64,000 nt of DNA from UBA1672 sp963977495 (GCA_963977495.1 CAXBOT010000001.1:248001-312000), one strand, 5' to 3'; counted from the first letter of the stretch, positions 25,139 through 34,255 are shown. Notes: generated from the sequence alone by a model not told the origin. Translations and numbers: made by a program.

Positions 25139-27544
25139 TTAAGATTCGCAGGTGAAGCCTGTGGTCGAGAAAGAGTATGGCTGCAATGTGTGATCTAAAT
25201 AACACAATTCTTGGCTTGATATATTAAATATGCAGTGCGTTTCGTTTTGATGATGGCGACGTACAATATGTATTATTTTTGAATGGGCTGTGTCTTTAAA
25301 CTCAAAGTTAAGATTAAAGAATTCTTCCTTGTTTTTACGCCAAGCATAAAATGTTTTAACCAGTTTTAATGTTGATGCAGAATTATCACACTGGGTGTAC
25401 GCATCCATATTTTCATGTGTTTTGGGAATAGGTAGCCAAGGTTTTTTAGCCGAAAATCCATGATTCGGTTTTTTGCTATGCCAAACCATAGGGCTACGGC
25501 ATCCGTCGCGGCCTTGCCACTCCGGCCATGTTTGTTTCGCCCAAGGGTCTTGAATATCATCAAAGGGAATTTCAGCTTCGGGTAATCCCAGTTCTTCACC
25601 TTGATACATAAACAGCGTTCCGGGTAAGCAGCCAAGCAAAACCATCAATAGTTTAGATAGGTCAGGATTGTGATCGTAAAGTTTGTACCAACGACTGGCA
25701 ACACGCACCACATCATGATTTGAAAATGCCCAACTCGGCCAGCCAACATCGTCGTAAGACGCAGGTTTGCCCGATTCGTCCGATTCTTCGGTCTGCTGTC
25801 CCAAACATCTGAAATATGTCTCAAGGGGAATGCGCACAAGATCTTCGGTGAAGTCTTTTTCTGTGCCGGACATCATGTGTGTGTTGTATGTCGTATGTAA
25901 ATGTTTTGTGCCGCGTGTATATTCGCGGGCGCAGTCATAGGGATTATCATCGCCAATTTCACCAATCAAAACGCGGCTATCATAGCGATCACTCAATGCG
26001 CGCATACGTGCAATAAAATCAAGATTTTCCGGTCTTGATTTATCATAGATATGTTGTTGTTGAGAGTAGGCCACGGGCTTTTCCAGTTGCGTGGCAAACT
26101 CAATGCCATAGGTGCGCCCCGGATTATCGCGTAATTGCGCATCGTGGAAATAGAAATTAACCGTATCCAGACGGAACCCATCAACCCCCATATCCAACCA
26201 AAAACGGCAGATATCAAGGACTTCTTCTTGAACCTCTGGATTGTGATAATTTAAATCCGGTTGCTCCTTTAAGAAATTATGGAAGTAATATTGTTGATGC
26301 TTGTCATCCCATTCCCATGCGCTTTCACCAAAAACGGAGGCCCAGTTATTGGGGGGGAAGGGGTTTCCTTCTTCGTCTAGGCGTGCATCAGCCCAGACAT
26401 ACCAATCTTTTTTGCTCGGATCGGAAAACCATGGGTGCTGATCTGATGTGTGTGACAGGGCGAGATCAATAATAATTTTCAAGCCGTGTTTATGAGCGCC
26501 GCTTAGCAGCGTTTTGAAATCATCCAGCGTGCCAAAAACGGGGTCGATATTTCGATAGTCCGAGATGTCATAGCCGAAATCTTTCATCGGGGAGGGGAAA
26601 AATGGTGATATCCATATCGCGTCCATCCCCAAATCCGCGATGTAATTCAGCTTTTTCGTGATGCCGGGTAAATCACCGACGCCATCATTATTCGTGTCGT
26701 AAAAGCTGCGTGGGTAGATCTGATAAATCGCTGCGCCGCGCCACCAATCATGCTGGCGGATATGGAGCGTGCCATGCATATATAAAACGGCTTTACCTGT
26801 AATCCTGACGCGGTCATTGGCCGATTCGCAAGTCAAAAGCCCTTTGCGCTCAGATATTTGATGCGCAATGAGCGTTTGTTTATGAAGTCGATTCGACCAA
26901 AAGGGCGTGAGGGCGCAATGCGCCGATCCGGTTACGGGGTCTTCATCAATGCCATATTTGGGGCAGAAAAATCGGGAAACAAAATCAACACCGCCCTGTT
27001 GCGCAGGCGCGGTAACGATCAAAAAATTAACATCATCAATAGATTGCAGCGCTTTGAAATCGGGGGCGAGGGCGCGCACCTCATCTTCGGTTTCAAATTC
27101 TGCGAGCCAGTACTGCCCCTGATAAAGAGCTTTAGGTTTTGCTCCCATCGCCTTGACCAGTGCATCATGATTTTTAACCGCCGTGACGTCCCAAGCCGGA
27201 AAGTCCATGGTTAAGCCGTGCGATGAATTTTCAACGGTTAAGGCGCCGGACTTCGAATCGAATCGAACAATTTCTTGGCTATAATCCAAATGATTGAAAA
27301 TGACATAGGCGGCGGCGAGTGTCGCGTGTCCGCATAAATCAACTTCGGCCGCGGGGGTAAACCAACGGATATGAAAGCCATCACCCTTAGGCACAAAAAA
27401 CGCAGTTTCAGAGAGGTTATTCTCCGCTGCGATATTTTGCATGATGTGATCGGGAAGCCATTCATTCAATGGGCAAACGGCGGCTGGGTTGCCGCCGAAT
27501 ACTTTGTCTGTAAATGCATCAACCTGATACAGGTCAATTTGCAT
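25139..27544 (-). CDS. Fusion protein: PhzF-family isomerase + GH13 alpha-glucosidase
   Basis: 801-residue two-domain protein in one continuous frame. Residues 1-262 are a complete PhzF-like fold: DAFTDKVFGGNPAAVC, the catalytic glutamate E46 in NNLSETAFF, GHATLAAAYVIF, and the C-terminal signature DPVTGSAHCAL. Residues ~266-801 are a complete GH13 hydrolase: WWRGAAIYQIYPRSF, the nucleophile D460 (GFRLDTV), the acid/base E529 (LIGEIGDD), and D611 (SNHDVVR). All catalytic residues of both enzymes are present. The join is only about three residues. It follows ppiA by 27 bases. The sequence predicts a cytoplasmic bifunctional enzyme; the GH13 part probably hydrolyses alpha-glucosides, while the PhzF substrate is unknown. 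Confidence 0.9.
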   Translation of the reverse strand: MQIDLYQVDAFTDKVFGGNPAAVCPLNEWLPDHIMQNIAAENNLSETAFFVPKGDGFHIRWFTPAAEVDLCGHATLAAAYVIFNHLDYSQEIVRFDSKSGALTVENSSHGLTMDFPAWDVTAVKNHDALVKAMGAKPKALYQGQYWLAEFETEDEVRALAPDFKALQSIDDVNFLIVTAPAQQGGVDFVSRFFCPKYGIDEDPVTGSAHCALTPFWSNRLHKQTLIAHQISERKGLLTCESANDRVRITGKAVLYMHGTLHIRQHDWWRGAAIYQIYPRSFYDTNNDGVGDLPGITKKLNYIADLGMDAIWISPFFPSPMKDFGYDISDYRNIDPVFGTLDDFKTLLSGAHKHGLKIIIDLALSHTSDQHPWFSDPSKKDWYVWADARLDEEGNPFPPNNWASVFGESAWEWDDKHQQYYFHNFLKEQPDLNYHNPEVQEEVLDICRFWLDMGVDGFRLDTVNFYFHDAQLRDNPGRTYGIEFATQLEKPVAYSQQQHIYDKSRPENLDFIARMRALSDRYDSRVLIGEIGDDNPYDCAREYTRGTKHLHTTYNTHMMSGTEKDFTEDLVRIPLETYFRCLGQQTEESDESGKPASYDDVGWPSWAFSNHDVVRVASRWYKLYDHNPDLSKLLMVLLGCLPGTLFMYQGEELGLPEAEIPFDDIQDPWAKQTWPEWQGRDGCRSPMVWHSKKPNHGFSAKKPWLPIPKTHENMDAYTQCDNSASTLKLVKTFYAWRKNKEEFFNLNFEFKDTAHSKIIHIVRRHHQNETHCIFNISSQELCYLDHTLQPYSFSTTGFTCES

Positions 27545-27571
27545 GAGGATTATCCCTGTGCGTTGATTGCG

Positions 27572-28156
27572 TTACTCTGCAGCCTCTTTCGGCGCAGCTG
27601 TTTCTTTAGCAGCAGGGGCATCTTCCGCAACAAGAGTCATCTTTACGATCTTGTCTGGATTTTTTGGTGGCTCACCAACAGATACTTTATCAATGAATTC
27701 CATACCTTCTGTTACTTGACCAAGAACAGTGTATTGACCGGTTAGGAAACTACAGCCTGTGTCTGTGAAACAGATAAAGAATTGTGAGTTTGCACTGTCA
27801 GGGCTTTGTGAACGTGCCATACCAACGGTACCGCGCTTATATTTATATTTGCTGAATTCCGCAGGGATATCAGGGTATTTTGAACCACCCATGCCTGTGC
27901 CTGTCGGATCGCCAGTTTGTGCCATAAAGCCTTTGATAACACGGTGGAAAATGATTCCGTCATAGAACCCTTCGCCCATAAGCTGTTTGATGCGCTCTAC
28001 ATGTTTGGGGGCAATGTCAGGGAGCAATTCTATGGCGACTGTTCCGCCTGATGAAACGTCCATATGAACGATGTTTCCTGTATCCGCCGCTTGGGCTTGT
28101 CCTGATGTCATAATAAGCAGACCTCCAACTAATGTAAGCATGAATTTCTTAAGCAT
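27572..28156 (-). CDS. ppiA: Periplasmic cyclophilin-type peptidyl-prolyl isomerase
   Basis: 194-residue exported prolyl isomerase. A signal peptide (LTLVGGLLIMTSGQAQA) is followed by the cyclophilin core: FYDGIIFHRVIKGFMAQTGDP carries the catalytic arginine, and GTVGMARSQSPDSANSQFFI contains the substrate-binding block. It helps fold envelope proteins. The tail is Ala/Glu/Lys-rich (AAKETAAPKEAAE). It precedes the PhzF-GH13 gene in the same direction. Confidence 0.93.
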   Translation of the reverse strand: MLKKFMLTLVGGLLIMTSGQAQAADTGNIVHMDVSSGGTVAIELLPDIAPKHVERIKQLMGEGFYDGIIFHRVIKGFMAQTGDPTGTGMGGSKYPDIPAEFSKYKYKRGTVGMARSQSPDSANSQFFICFTDTGCSFLTGQYTVLGQVTEGMEFIDKVSVGEPPKNPDKIVKMTLVAEDAPAAKETAAPKEAAE

Positions 28157-28240
28157 TTAATATATCCTCTTAAGAGTTGTTTTGTACAAATCTAGTGGTG
28201 GCATACCAGCCCGCGAATTGCAAGGGGCGAAAAAGAAGGC

Positions 28241-28483
28241 TTACACAGTTTCTTTGGTTTGTTGACGTGCATGCTCCATTTGATCGGTCATAGCCTCAAT
28301 CGTCAGCGCGTTGTTATGCGTATCAACCATCTTTTTGAGAAGAGGGGCGCAGCTACAACAATTCATTGATTCGCCATCGGTGCAGGCCGTATAGGTCGCG
28401 TTCACCGTTGTTTTACAACACTGCGATTGCAAATGTTGATCGACATCTTGATCTGTGAACGGGTTGCAAATACAAACATACAT
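28241..28483 (-). CDS. bfd: Bacterioferritin-associated ferredoxin-like [2Fe-2S] protein
   Basis: 80-residue protein with the Bfd cysteine pattern: C4 and C6 in MYVCIC, then C42 and C45 in NCCSCAP (C-x-C-x35-C-x2-C). Bfd docks on bacterioferritin and gives the electrons that release stored iron. ATG 28483 is chosen: an upstream in-frame start (MIIIIII) would encode the Fur-like box itself. The box lies 31-49 bases before this ATG. bfr is 670 bases away. Spacing of the cysteines is slightly longer than the usual x31-34, so sequence variation is expected. Confidence 0.85.
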   Translation of the reverse strand: MYVCICNPFTDQDVDQHLQSQCCKTTVNATYTACTDGESMNCCSCAPLLKKMVDTHNNALTIEAMTDQMEHARQQTKETV

Positions 28484-28513
28484 AATAAGGCGAATCCTGT
28501 TTCGGTTGTTTAT

Positions 28514-28532
28514 AATGATAATTATTATCATT
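28514..28532. promoter_or_regulatory. bfd: Fur-box-like operator upstream of bfd
   Basis: The 19-base sequence AATGATAATTATTATCATT is nearly palindromic and closely resembles the Fur box (GATAATGATWATCATTATC). It lies 31-49 bases before the bfd start. Repression by iron-loaded Fur is a natural prediction. Confidence 0.75.
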
Positions 28533-28655
28533 TACAGCACTAAGGTCAAGAACCTAATTGCAAGTTATTCTCATTTTTATTTAGCGGCTTTTTTATAAAC
28601 CTTTTTAGAATTCATGATCGAGCGTGTAAGATTGTGTGCACAGAGAGGTTTTGCG

Positions 28656-29144
28656 ATGAAAAAAATTATAATGCTTTGCGCTTTTTTCGCGGTTATCTGG
28701 CCGACGATGGCACAGGCACAAAGTGCGGATAAGAAAATTCTGTTTATGTCGCCTGATGATATTGTGCAGATGCTTGAGAAAACAAAGGGGAAGAAGCGTG
28801 TATTGGTCTTACTCGGGACGGATTGTGCGGAGTGCCATGCCAAGTTTTTGGATATTTTGCACCTCGATCAAGGCAAGAGGCATGTGATCATACCGATATT
28901 CCATAGCGAGAAGGTGTTGGATTTTAAGCGCTATATAAGGTCGTTCAACGAAATACCGATTAAGGTTGTTTATAACAGTGGCTCACAATATGCCTTGATG
29001 CAGTCCCTTAGACCCTATGGTGTTCGTCCGTGGAAAACCCTGCCGCGCGTGATCTTGCTTGACGCAAATAATCGTGTATTCGGGCAGGGGAATCACAGTG
29101 CTGACAAAATATCTATATTTTTGTCGCGTAATATGAACAACTGA
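28656..29144 (+). CDS. Exported thioredoxin-like protein
   Basis: 162-residue protein with a cleavable signal (IIMLCAFFAVIWPTMAQAQS) and a thioredoxin-like core. The CxxC motif is TDCAECHAKF after a hydrophobic strand (RVLVLLGT), and a cis-proline-type segment PRVILLD occurs near the C terminus. It is probably a periplasmic disulfide or redox protein. ATG 28656 has an AGAGAGG site; an earlier ATG at 28614 has not. It lies between bfd and bfr, on the opposite strand. The exact partner is unknown. Confidence 0.72.
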   Translation: MKKIIMLCAFFAVIWPTMAQAQSADKKILFMSPDDIVQMLEKTKGKKRVLVLLGTDCAECHAKFLDILHLDQGKRHVIIPIFHSEKVLDFKRYIRSFNEIPIKVVYNSGSQYALMQSLRPYGVRPWKTLPRVILLDANNRVFGQGNHSADKISIFLSRNMNN

Positions 29145-29155
29145 GAGAAACGTAT

Positions 29156-29644
29156 TTAAGCTTCTGCGTCGAGCGGGCTTTGTGAGTTCAACTGGATATA
29201 GTTTTGCAGACCCATATCTTCGATCATTTTGAGCTGCGTTTCCAGATAATCAATATGGCCTTCTTCATCGGCAAGGATTTTAGCGAATAGATCGCGTGAA
29301 ACGAAATCTTTCACGTCCTCTGCATGGGCCACGGCATCACGGTAATGCGCTGCGCCGTCAACTTCCAGCTTCATATCGCATTCCATGATTTCTTTAACAT
29401 TTTGTCCAATGTACAATTTACCAAGTTCCTGCAGGTTCGGCAGACCCTCCAAAAATAAAATGCGTTTGATGAGTTCATCAGCATGCTGCATTTCTTCGAT
29501 TGATTCATTATATTCATGCTTGGCAAGCTTCGTGACGCCCCAATCATCCATCATCCGTGAGTGTAGGAAATATTGATTGATGGCGGTCAGCTCTTTTTTA
29601 AGAGCTTCATTCAAATATTTAATAACGGTTTTATCGCCTTTCAT
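29156..29644 (-). CDS. bfr: Bacterioferritin
   Basis: 162-residue iron-storage protein that forms 24-mers with heme between dimers. All ferroxidase ligands are at canonical positions: E18, Y25, E51, H54, E94, E127 and H130; the heme ligand M52 is also present (EEMQHAD). It is close to bfd, the ferredoxin that mobilises its iron. The tail (LNSQSPLDAEA) is a little longer than usual. Confidence 0.97.
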   Translation of the reverse strand: MKGDKTVIKYLNEALKKELTAINQYFLHSRMMDDWGVTKLAKHEYNESIEEMQHADELIKRILFLEGLPNLQELGKLYIGQNVKEIMECDMKLEVDGAAHYRDAVAHAEDVKDFVSRDLFAKILADEEGHIDYLETQLKMIEDMGLQNYIQLNSQSPLDAEA

Positions 29645-29671
29645 GGGGCTTCTCCTTACAAGGTGGTGATT

Positions 29672-30985
29672 TTAATCGGTTAATGCGCGTTCAATGATCG
29701 CATCAATGTTTTTTGTGTAGGCATCGTAGCTGAAGATAGCGTCTAGGGCGGTTTTGTCAAGTTTTTCAGTAACTTGTGAATCACTCTCAAGCGCATCGCG
29801 CAGTTGCATATGGCCTTTACCGCTGCTGCGGTCTTCCCAGACGGCCATCGCGGAGCGTTGTACAATGCGGTATGCGTCTTCGCGGCTAATACCCGCTTGG
29901 GTTAGCGCCAGCATCGTACGCTGTGAGAAAACAAGCCCGCCTGTCATCTCCAGATTATGTTTCATGCGATCAGGATAGACGAGCAATTTATCGATCATTC
30001 CTGCAAGACGATTAAGTGAGTAATCTGCAGAAATCAGCGCATCTGGCAGAATGGTACGTTCCACGGCGGAGTGCGAAATGTCGCGCTCATGCCACAGAGC
30101 CACATTCTCAAGCGCGGGAATAACGGCGGCGCGGATAATACGTGCCTGACCTGTCAGGTTCTCACTGGCGATAGGGTTACGCTTGTGCGGCATCGCGGAG
30201 GAGCCTTTTTGTTTTTTATCGAAATATTCTTCGGCCTCGCGTACTTCTGTACGTTGCAGGTGGCGAATTTCTACGGCGATGTTCTCGATAGAGCTGGCCA
30301 CAACACCGAGCGTTGCAAAGAACATGGCATGGCGGTCACGCGGGATAACTTGCGTTGCGACGATTTCACCGCGCAAGCCCAGTTTTTCTGCAACGTGCGC
30401 TTCAATAGACGGGTCTGCGGTGGCGTACGTGCCAACCGCACCAGAGATGGTGATTGTTGATACTTCGTCTTTGGCGGCAATCATACGATCACGTGCGCGT
30501 TTAAATGCGGCGTAATGTCCGGCAAGCTTCAGGCCGAATGTTGTCGGCTCGCCATGGATACCATGAGAGCGCCCAATGCACAGTGTGTCTTTATGTTCTA
30601 GTGCGCGTTTTTTCAGCGCGGCCATGACCTTTTCAATATCCGCGATAATCAAATCAGCAGCCTGTGTCAGCATCACAGCAAAGCTTGTGTCGATCACATC
30701 GGATGATGTCATACCCTGATGGACGTAGCGGCTGTCTTCGCCGACATATTCGGCAACGGATGTCAGAAAGGCGATAACGTCATGTTTGACTTCGGCTTCG
30801 ATTTCGTTGATGCGATCAACATCGAAGTTGCCTTTTTCACGTAAGGTTTTTGCGGCGCTTTCAGGAACAATGCCTAGCTCTGCCATTTTTTCCAGTGCAA
30901 GTGTCTCAACCTCCAGCCAGATTCGGAATTTGTTGTCCTGTTCGAAAATATTGGCCATTTCTGGGCGGCTATAGCGGGGGATCAT
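29672..30985 (-). CDS. purB: Adenylosuccinate lyase
   Basis: 437-residue enzyme that removes fumarate in two steps of purine synthesis. The N terminus MIPRYSRPEMANIFEQDN, the catalytic region MTSSDVIDTSF and GRSHGIHGEPTTFGLK, and the fumarase-superfamily signature SSAMPHKRNPIASEN (catalytic serine) are all visible. It stands alone downstream of the L,D-transpeptidase/radC group. Confidence 0.98.
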   Translation of the reverse strand: MIPRYSRPEMANIFEQDNKFRIWLEVETLALEKMAELGIVPESAAKTLREKGNFDVDRINEIEAEVKHDVIAFLTSVAEYVGEDSRYVHQGMTSSDVIDTSFAVMLTQAADLIIADIEKVMAALKKRALEHKDTLCIGRSHGIHGEPTTFGLKLAGHYAAFKRARDRMIAAKDEVSTITISGAVGTYATADPSIEAHVAEKLGLRGEIVATQVIPRDRHAMFFATLGVVASSIENIAVEIRHLQRTEVREAEEYFDKKQKGSSAMPHKRNPIASENLTGQARIIRAAVIPALENVALWHERDISHSAVERTILPDALISADYSLNRLAGMIDKLLVYPDRMKHNLEMTGGLVFSQRTMLALTQAGISREDAYRIVQRSAMAVWEDRSSGKGHMQLRDALESDSQVTEKLDKTALDAIFSYDAYTKNIDAIIERALTD

Positions 30986-31060
30986 TGTATTCTTTCCTGT
31001 TTATTATCCGGCACGACGTGCAAAATCTATTCGATTTTGTGGCACGGATCAAGAGCAGTA

Positions 31061-31840
31061 TTATTGCATAGCGGCGTAATCGACATCTCTGCCGAAAACA
31101 TAGCGTTGATTATGGACGGAAACCTCCGGCGGAACGTGATAATATTCGAAATAATCATAGCCCTGTTTTAAATTTTTCCAGAACGGATACCAGCGCGACA
31201 AACGGCGCAGGTTCATATTTTCCTTCGACATGCGGAAGGGGAAAATTTCGATGGGAATAGATTTATGCCCGTATTTAAAGTTCTGTTCCACGATCAAATA
31301 TATTTCCGCGATGCTTTTATCTGTCATCGCGAGGCAGCCCTCGGACACGCATGAACCGTGGATCATCAGAAGCGATCCTGTACGCTTATGGGCGCGGTCA
31401 TAGGCGTTGGGATAGCCGATGTTAAAGGACAGGAAATAGTTGCTGTTTGGGTTTAGGCGATCCTGCGTCACACTGTAATAGCCTTCGGGGGTTTGCAGAT
31501 CACCTTCCTTGAGTTTAGGCCCTAATACGCCTGACTTATTACAGATGTTATAGGTTTTGAACAGTTCGTATTGATTATGGTAGGAGCTTTTGACCCACAG
31601 TTCTAATTGCATTTCATTTTTAAAAGCGCGGATCAGCATGGGATTGTCCATACTCATGCCCAGCACGACCATTTCCGTTCTTAGAACTGAGAAATTCTTT
31701 TCGCGTATCTCTTCGAGTTGAGCATTGACGATGCTTGCACCTTCCGGCGGTGGCTGTGTGCGCTCACCTTGCGATGCGCAGCCTGTCATCAAGATCAAAG
31801 CAGCAATACATATAATGCGGGTGAGGGCGTAATGGCGCAT
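31061..31840 (-). CDS. L,D-transpeptidase (YafK/YkuD-type) lipoprotein
   Basis: 259-residue lipoprotein; its signal IICIAALILMTGC ends in the lipobox MTGC. The YkuD catalytic site is present as IHGSCVSEGCLAMTDKS, with histidine and the active cysteine of the SxGC motif. Such enzymes cross-link or attach proteins to peptidoglycan, or cut such links. The start codon overlaps the stop of radC by one base (TAATG), so translation is coupled. The subfamily is YafK-like from the C-terminal pattern (YGHKSIPIEIFPFRMSKEN). Confidence 0.88.
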   Translation of the reverse strand: MRHYALTRIICIAALILMTGCASQGERTQPPPEGASIVNAQLEEIREKNFSVLRTEMVVLGMSMDNPMLIRAFKNEMQLELWVKSSYHNQYELFKTYNICNKSGVLGPKLKEGDLQTPEGYYSVTQDRLNPNSNYFLSFNIGYPNAYDRAHKRTGSLLMIHGSCVSEGCLAMTDKSIAEIYLIVEQNFKYGHKSIPIEIFPFRMSKENMNLRRLSRWYPFWKNLKQGYDYFEYYHVPPEVSVHNQRYVFGRDVDYAAMQ

Positions 31841-32544
31841 TAAATAAATCCTTCGTTACGAAATGACATGTGACCGTTGCGGGCGATAATAACATGATCA
31901 TGTATGGTGATATCAAACGGTTTTGCGGCTTCGATAATTAAATTCGTCATCTCTATATCGGCCTGTGATGGTTTGGGATCGCCGCTTGGGTGATTATGCA
32001 TCAAAATCATCGCCGTTGCGCCTAATTCCAATGCGCGCTTCATAATTTCACGTGGATATGCAGGTGTGTGATCGACTGTGCCGGAGCCCTGAATTTCATC
32101 GGCGATCATTTCATTTTTTTTGTTTAGGAATAAAACGCGAAAATGCTCTTTCGTTTCGTGCGCCATCGTCATGTGGCAGTAATCCATTAAGCGCGTCCAG
32201 TTATTCAAGAGGGGTTTTTGCATCAGCTCTTGTTTCATCATGCGCGCAGACAGGGCGGATACGGTTTTAATCGCCGTGGCGGTGTTCTCGCTGACGCCTT
32301 CTATTTGTGTGAGTGTGGCGTGAGGGGCGCTCATCAATTCAGGCAGAGAGCCAAAATGATTCAACAGCGTCTTGGCCAGTGGTTTAACATCGCGGCGCGG
32401 GATGGCCATGAATAAAAGGATTTCAAGCAGTTCGTAATCTTGCAGAGCCTGTTCACCGCCAAAAATAAAACGCTCACGCAGGCGCTGTCTGTGACCAGCA
32501 TAATGAGGGGTTTGTTTTTTTTGATTCACGGCATCCATAAGCAA
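31840..32544 (-). CDS. radC: RadC family JAB/MPN protein
   Basis: 234-residue protein. An N-terminal helix-hairpin-helix-like region (EGVSENTATAIKTV) is followed by a JAMM metalloprotease-type site HNHPSGDPKPSQAD with all metal-binding residues. Despite the name, RadC is not clearly a repair protein. It overlaps the L,D-transpeptidase by one base. The order map-radC-L,D-transpeptidase suggests one operon; radC starts four bases after map ends. Confidence 0.95.
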   Translation of the reverse strand: MLMDAVNQKKQTPHYAGHRQRLRERFIFGGEQALQDYELLEILLFMAIPRRDVKPLAKTLLNHFGSLPELMSAPHATLTQIEGVSENTATAIKTVSALSARMMKQELMQKPLLNNWTRLMDYCHMTMAHETKEHFRVLFLNKKNEMIADEIQGSGTVDHTPAYPREIMKRALELGATAMILMHNHPSGDPKPSQADIEMTNLIIEAAKPFDITIHDHVIIARNGHMSFRNEGFI

Positions 32545-32547
32545 AGA

Positions 32548-33396
32548 TTACACGCCATATGGTGCCTTTGTATAGCCCTTTGGCGAGAGGGTGAATATTT
32601 CAAATCCATCATCAGTCACAGCCAATGAATGTTCATATTGAGCGGAGAGCGAACGATCTCGCGTGACGGCTGTCCAGCCATCGCTTTTCAATACTTTTGT
32701 TGTGTAATGACCGGCGTTGATCATGGGTTCAATCGTGAAAAACATCCCCGGTTCCAAAACATAGCCTGTGTCAGGTGTGCCGTAATGCATAACAGAGGGT
32801 ATAGAGTGAAAAACACGCCCTAAACCGTGACCGCAAAAATCACGAACAACGGAAAAACGCTGCGCTTCGGCGACGCTTTGAATGGCGTGTCCAATATCGC
32901 CAAGGGTCGCGCCGGGTTTTACGGCTTCGATCCCTGCCATCATGGAATCATATGTTACATCACATAGGCGGCGCGCCTTAACGGGAATTTTATCACCAAC
33001 AAAATACATGCGTGATGTGTCACCATGCCAACCATCAAGAATAACGGTGACATCAATGTTCATGATATCGCCTTCGCGCAAAACTTTATCATTCGGAATG
33101 CCATGGCACACAACATGATTGATCGAGGTACAAATTGATTTGGGGAAAGGGGACGGCCCTGCGCCCTGATAATTGAGCGGCGCGGGAATAGCGCCAGCCT
33201 TGGTACACATATCATGGCAGAGCTTGTCCAGTGCCTCGGTTGTGACACCAGGGACGACATGGTCGGTAATCATATCAAGAATTTCAGCCGCCAGTTTTCC
33301 GGCCTTACGCATCCCCTCAAAGTCTTCGGGGGGGTGTAATTCTATCCCATCAATAGAATAGGGGTTGTTATCGTGCATGTTCATACCAAGCGTCAT
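32548..33396 (-). CDS. map: Methionine aminopeptidase, type I
   Basis: 282-residue enzyme that removes the starting methionine from new proteins. The five metal ligands can be read in context: IDVTVILDGWHGDTSRMYF (two Asp), GHGLGRVFHSIPSVMHYG (His), MFFTIEPM (Glu) and YEHSLAVT (Glu). The ATG at 33396 is selected because AAGGGAA lies just upstream; the longer in-frame version at 33534 overlaps the divergent CinA-like gene and has no support. N-terminal ~30 residues are longer than in E. coli Map. Confidence 0.95.
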   Translation of the reverse strand: MTLGMNMHDNNPYSIDGIELHPPEDFEGMRKAGKLAAEILDMITDHVVPGVTTEALDKLCHDMCTKAGAIPAPLNYQGAGPSPFPKSICTSINHVVCHGIPNDKVLREGDIMNIDVTVILDGWHGDTSRMYFVGDKIPVKARRLCDVTYDSMMAGIEAVKPGATLGDIGHAIQSVAEAQRFSVVRDFCGHGLGRVFHSIPSVMHYGTPDTGYVLEPGMFFTIEPMINAGHYTTKVLKSDGWTAVTRDRSLSAQYEHSLAVTDDGFEIFTLSPKGYTKAPYGV

Positions 33397-33499
33397 ATTT
33401 ATTCCCTTATGATATATTATATTTATTTCACACATGTTACATATAACGTTGGAAACTATCTGTAAAGTTTGCACGTCGTCAAAATGAATTGAGTGTTTT

Positions 33500-34243
33500 A
33501 TGGGGAAGACATATAAAGCCGCAATGGTTGTCATTGGAAATGAGATTTTATCCGGTCGAACGCAGGATCAAAATATCAGTTATATTGCCCGAAAAATGGT
33601 TGAAAGCGGAGTTGTTTTAGCCGAGGTACGTGTTGTGCCTGATATAGAGAAAGTCATTGTTAAGACCATCCGTGATTTGAAAAAGAAGATGGATTACGTG
33701 TTCACCAGCGGCGGCATTGGCCCGACCCATGATGATATTACAGCGCAAAGCGTGTCCAAAGTCTTTCGCGTGGCCTTAGAAACAAATGACGAAGCCTTTC
33801 AAATATTGATGGATCATTATGGCGAAGACGAGTTTACGCACGCCCGCCAGAAAATGGCAAAGACCCCTGTCGGGGCAAAACTTATTCCCAACCCTGTATC
33901 TGCCGCGCCCGGATTTATCATGGAGAATGTCTATGTTATGGCGGGGGTTCCTGCTATTTTTCAGGCGATGGTTGATGATGTGGCTGTGAATTTAAAGGGC
34001 GGGGCGGTTATTCATTCACGCACTGTCCCCAGCCGTTTTGCGGAGAGCCGCATCGCAGAAGCGTTGGAAGAGATCCAAAATAAATTCCCCATGGTTGATA
34101 TTGGAAGCTATCCCTATTTCAAAGACGGAGAGTTGGGCGTGAATGTCGTGCTGCGCTTCAGTGATGAGGTGGTTTTGTCACAGGCCGTCATGGATGTGGA
34201 AATTATGATTTCTGCGTTGGAAGATCAAGGGGCAGGCGACTAA
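33500..34243 (+). CDS. CinA/MoaB-type molybdopterin-binding-domain protein
   Basis: 247-residue protein consisting of the N-terminal domain of CinA (MoaB/Mog fold). The motif TSGGIGPTHDDITAQS and the N-terminal VVIGNEILSGRTQDQN are typical. The C-terminal nicotinamide-nucleotide amidase domain of full CinA is absent. The separate domain is annotated in other bacteria as a competence/damage-inducible protein; its substrate may be an ADP-ribose-like compound. It is divergent from map; its end is 12 bases from the convergent sugar transferase. Confidence 0.88.
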   Translation: MGKTYKAAMVVIGNEILSGRTQDQNISYIARKMVESGVVLAEVRVVPDIEKVIVKTIRDLKKKMDYVFTSGGIGPTHDDITAQSVSKVFRVALETNDEAFQILMDHYGEDEFTHARQKMAKTPVGAKLIPNPVSAAPGFIMENVYVMAGVPAIFQAMVDDVAVNLKGGAVIHSRTVPSRFAESRIAEALEEIQNKFPMVDIGSYPYFKDGELGVNVVLRFSDEVVLSQAVMDVEIMISALEDQGAGD

Positions 34244-34255
34244 CGCCCTGTGTTC

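Noticed and set aside
25139..27544. Two separate genes (PhzF and GH13) rather than a fusion
   Set aside because: The frame is continuous, and no start codon with a ribosome site lies in frame at the join; assembly error remains the alternative.
33397..33534. N-terminal extension of Map
   Set aside because: It overlaps the divergent CinA-like gene and its start lacks a ribosome site, while ATG 33396 has AAGGGAA.
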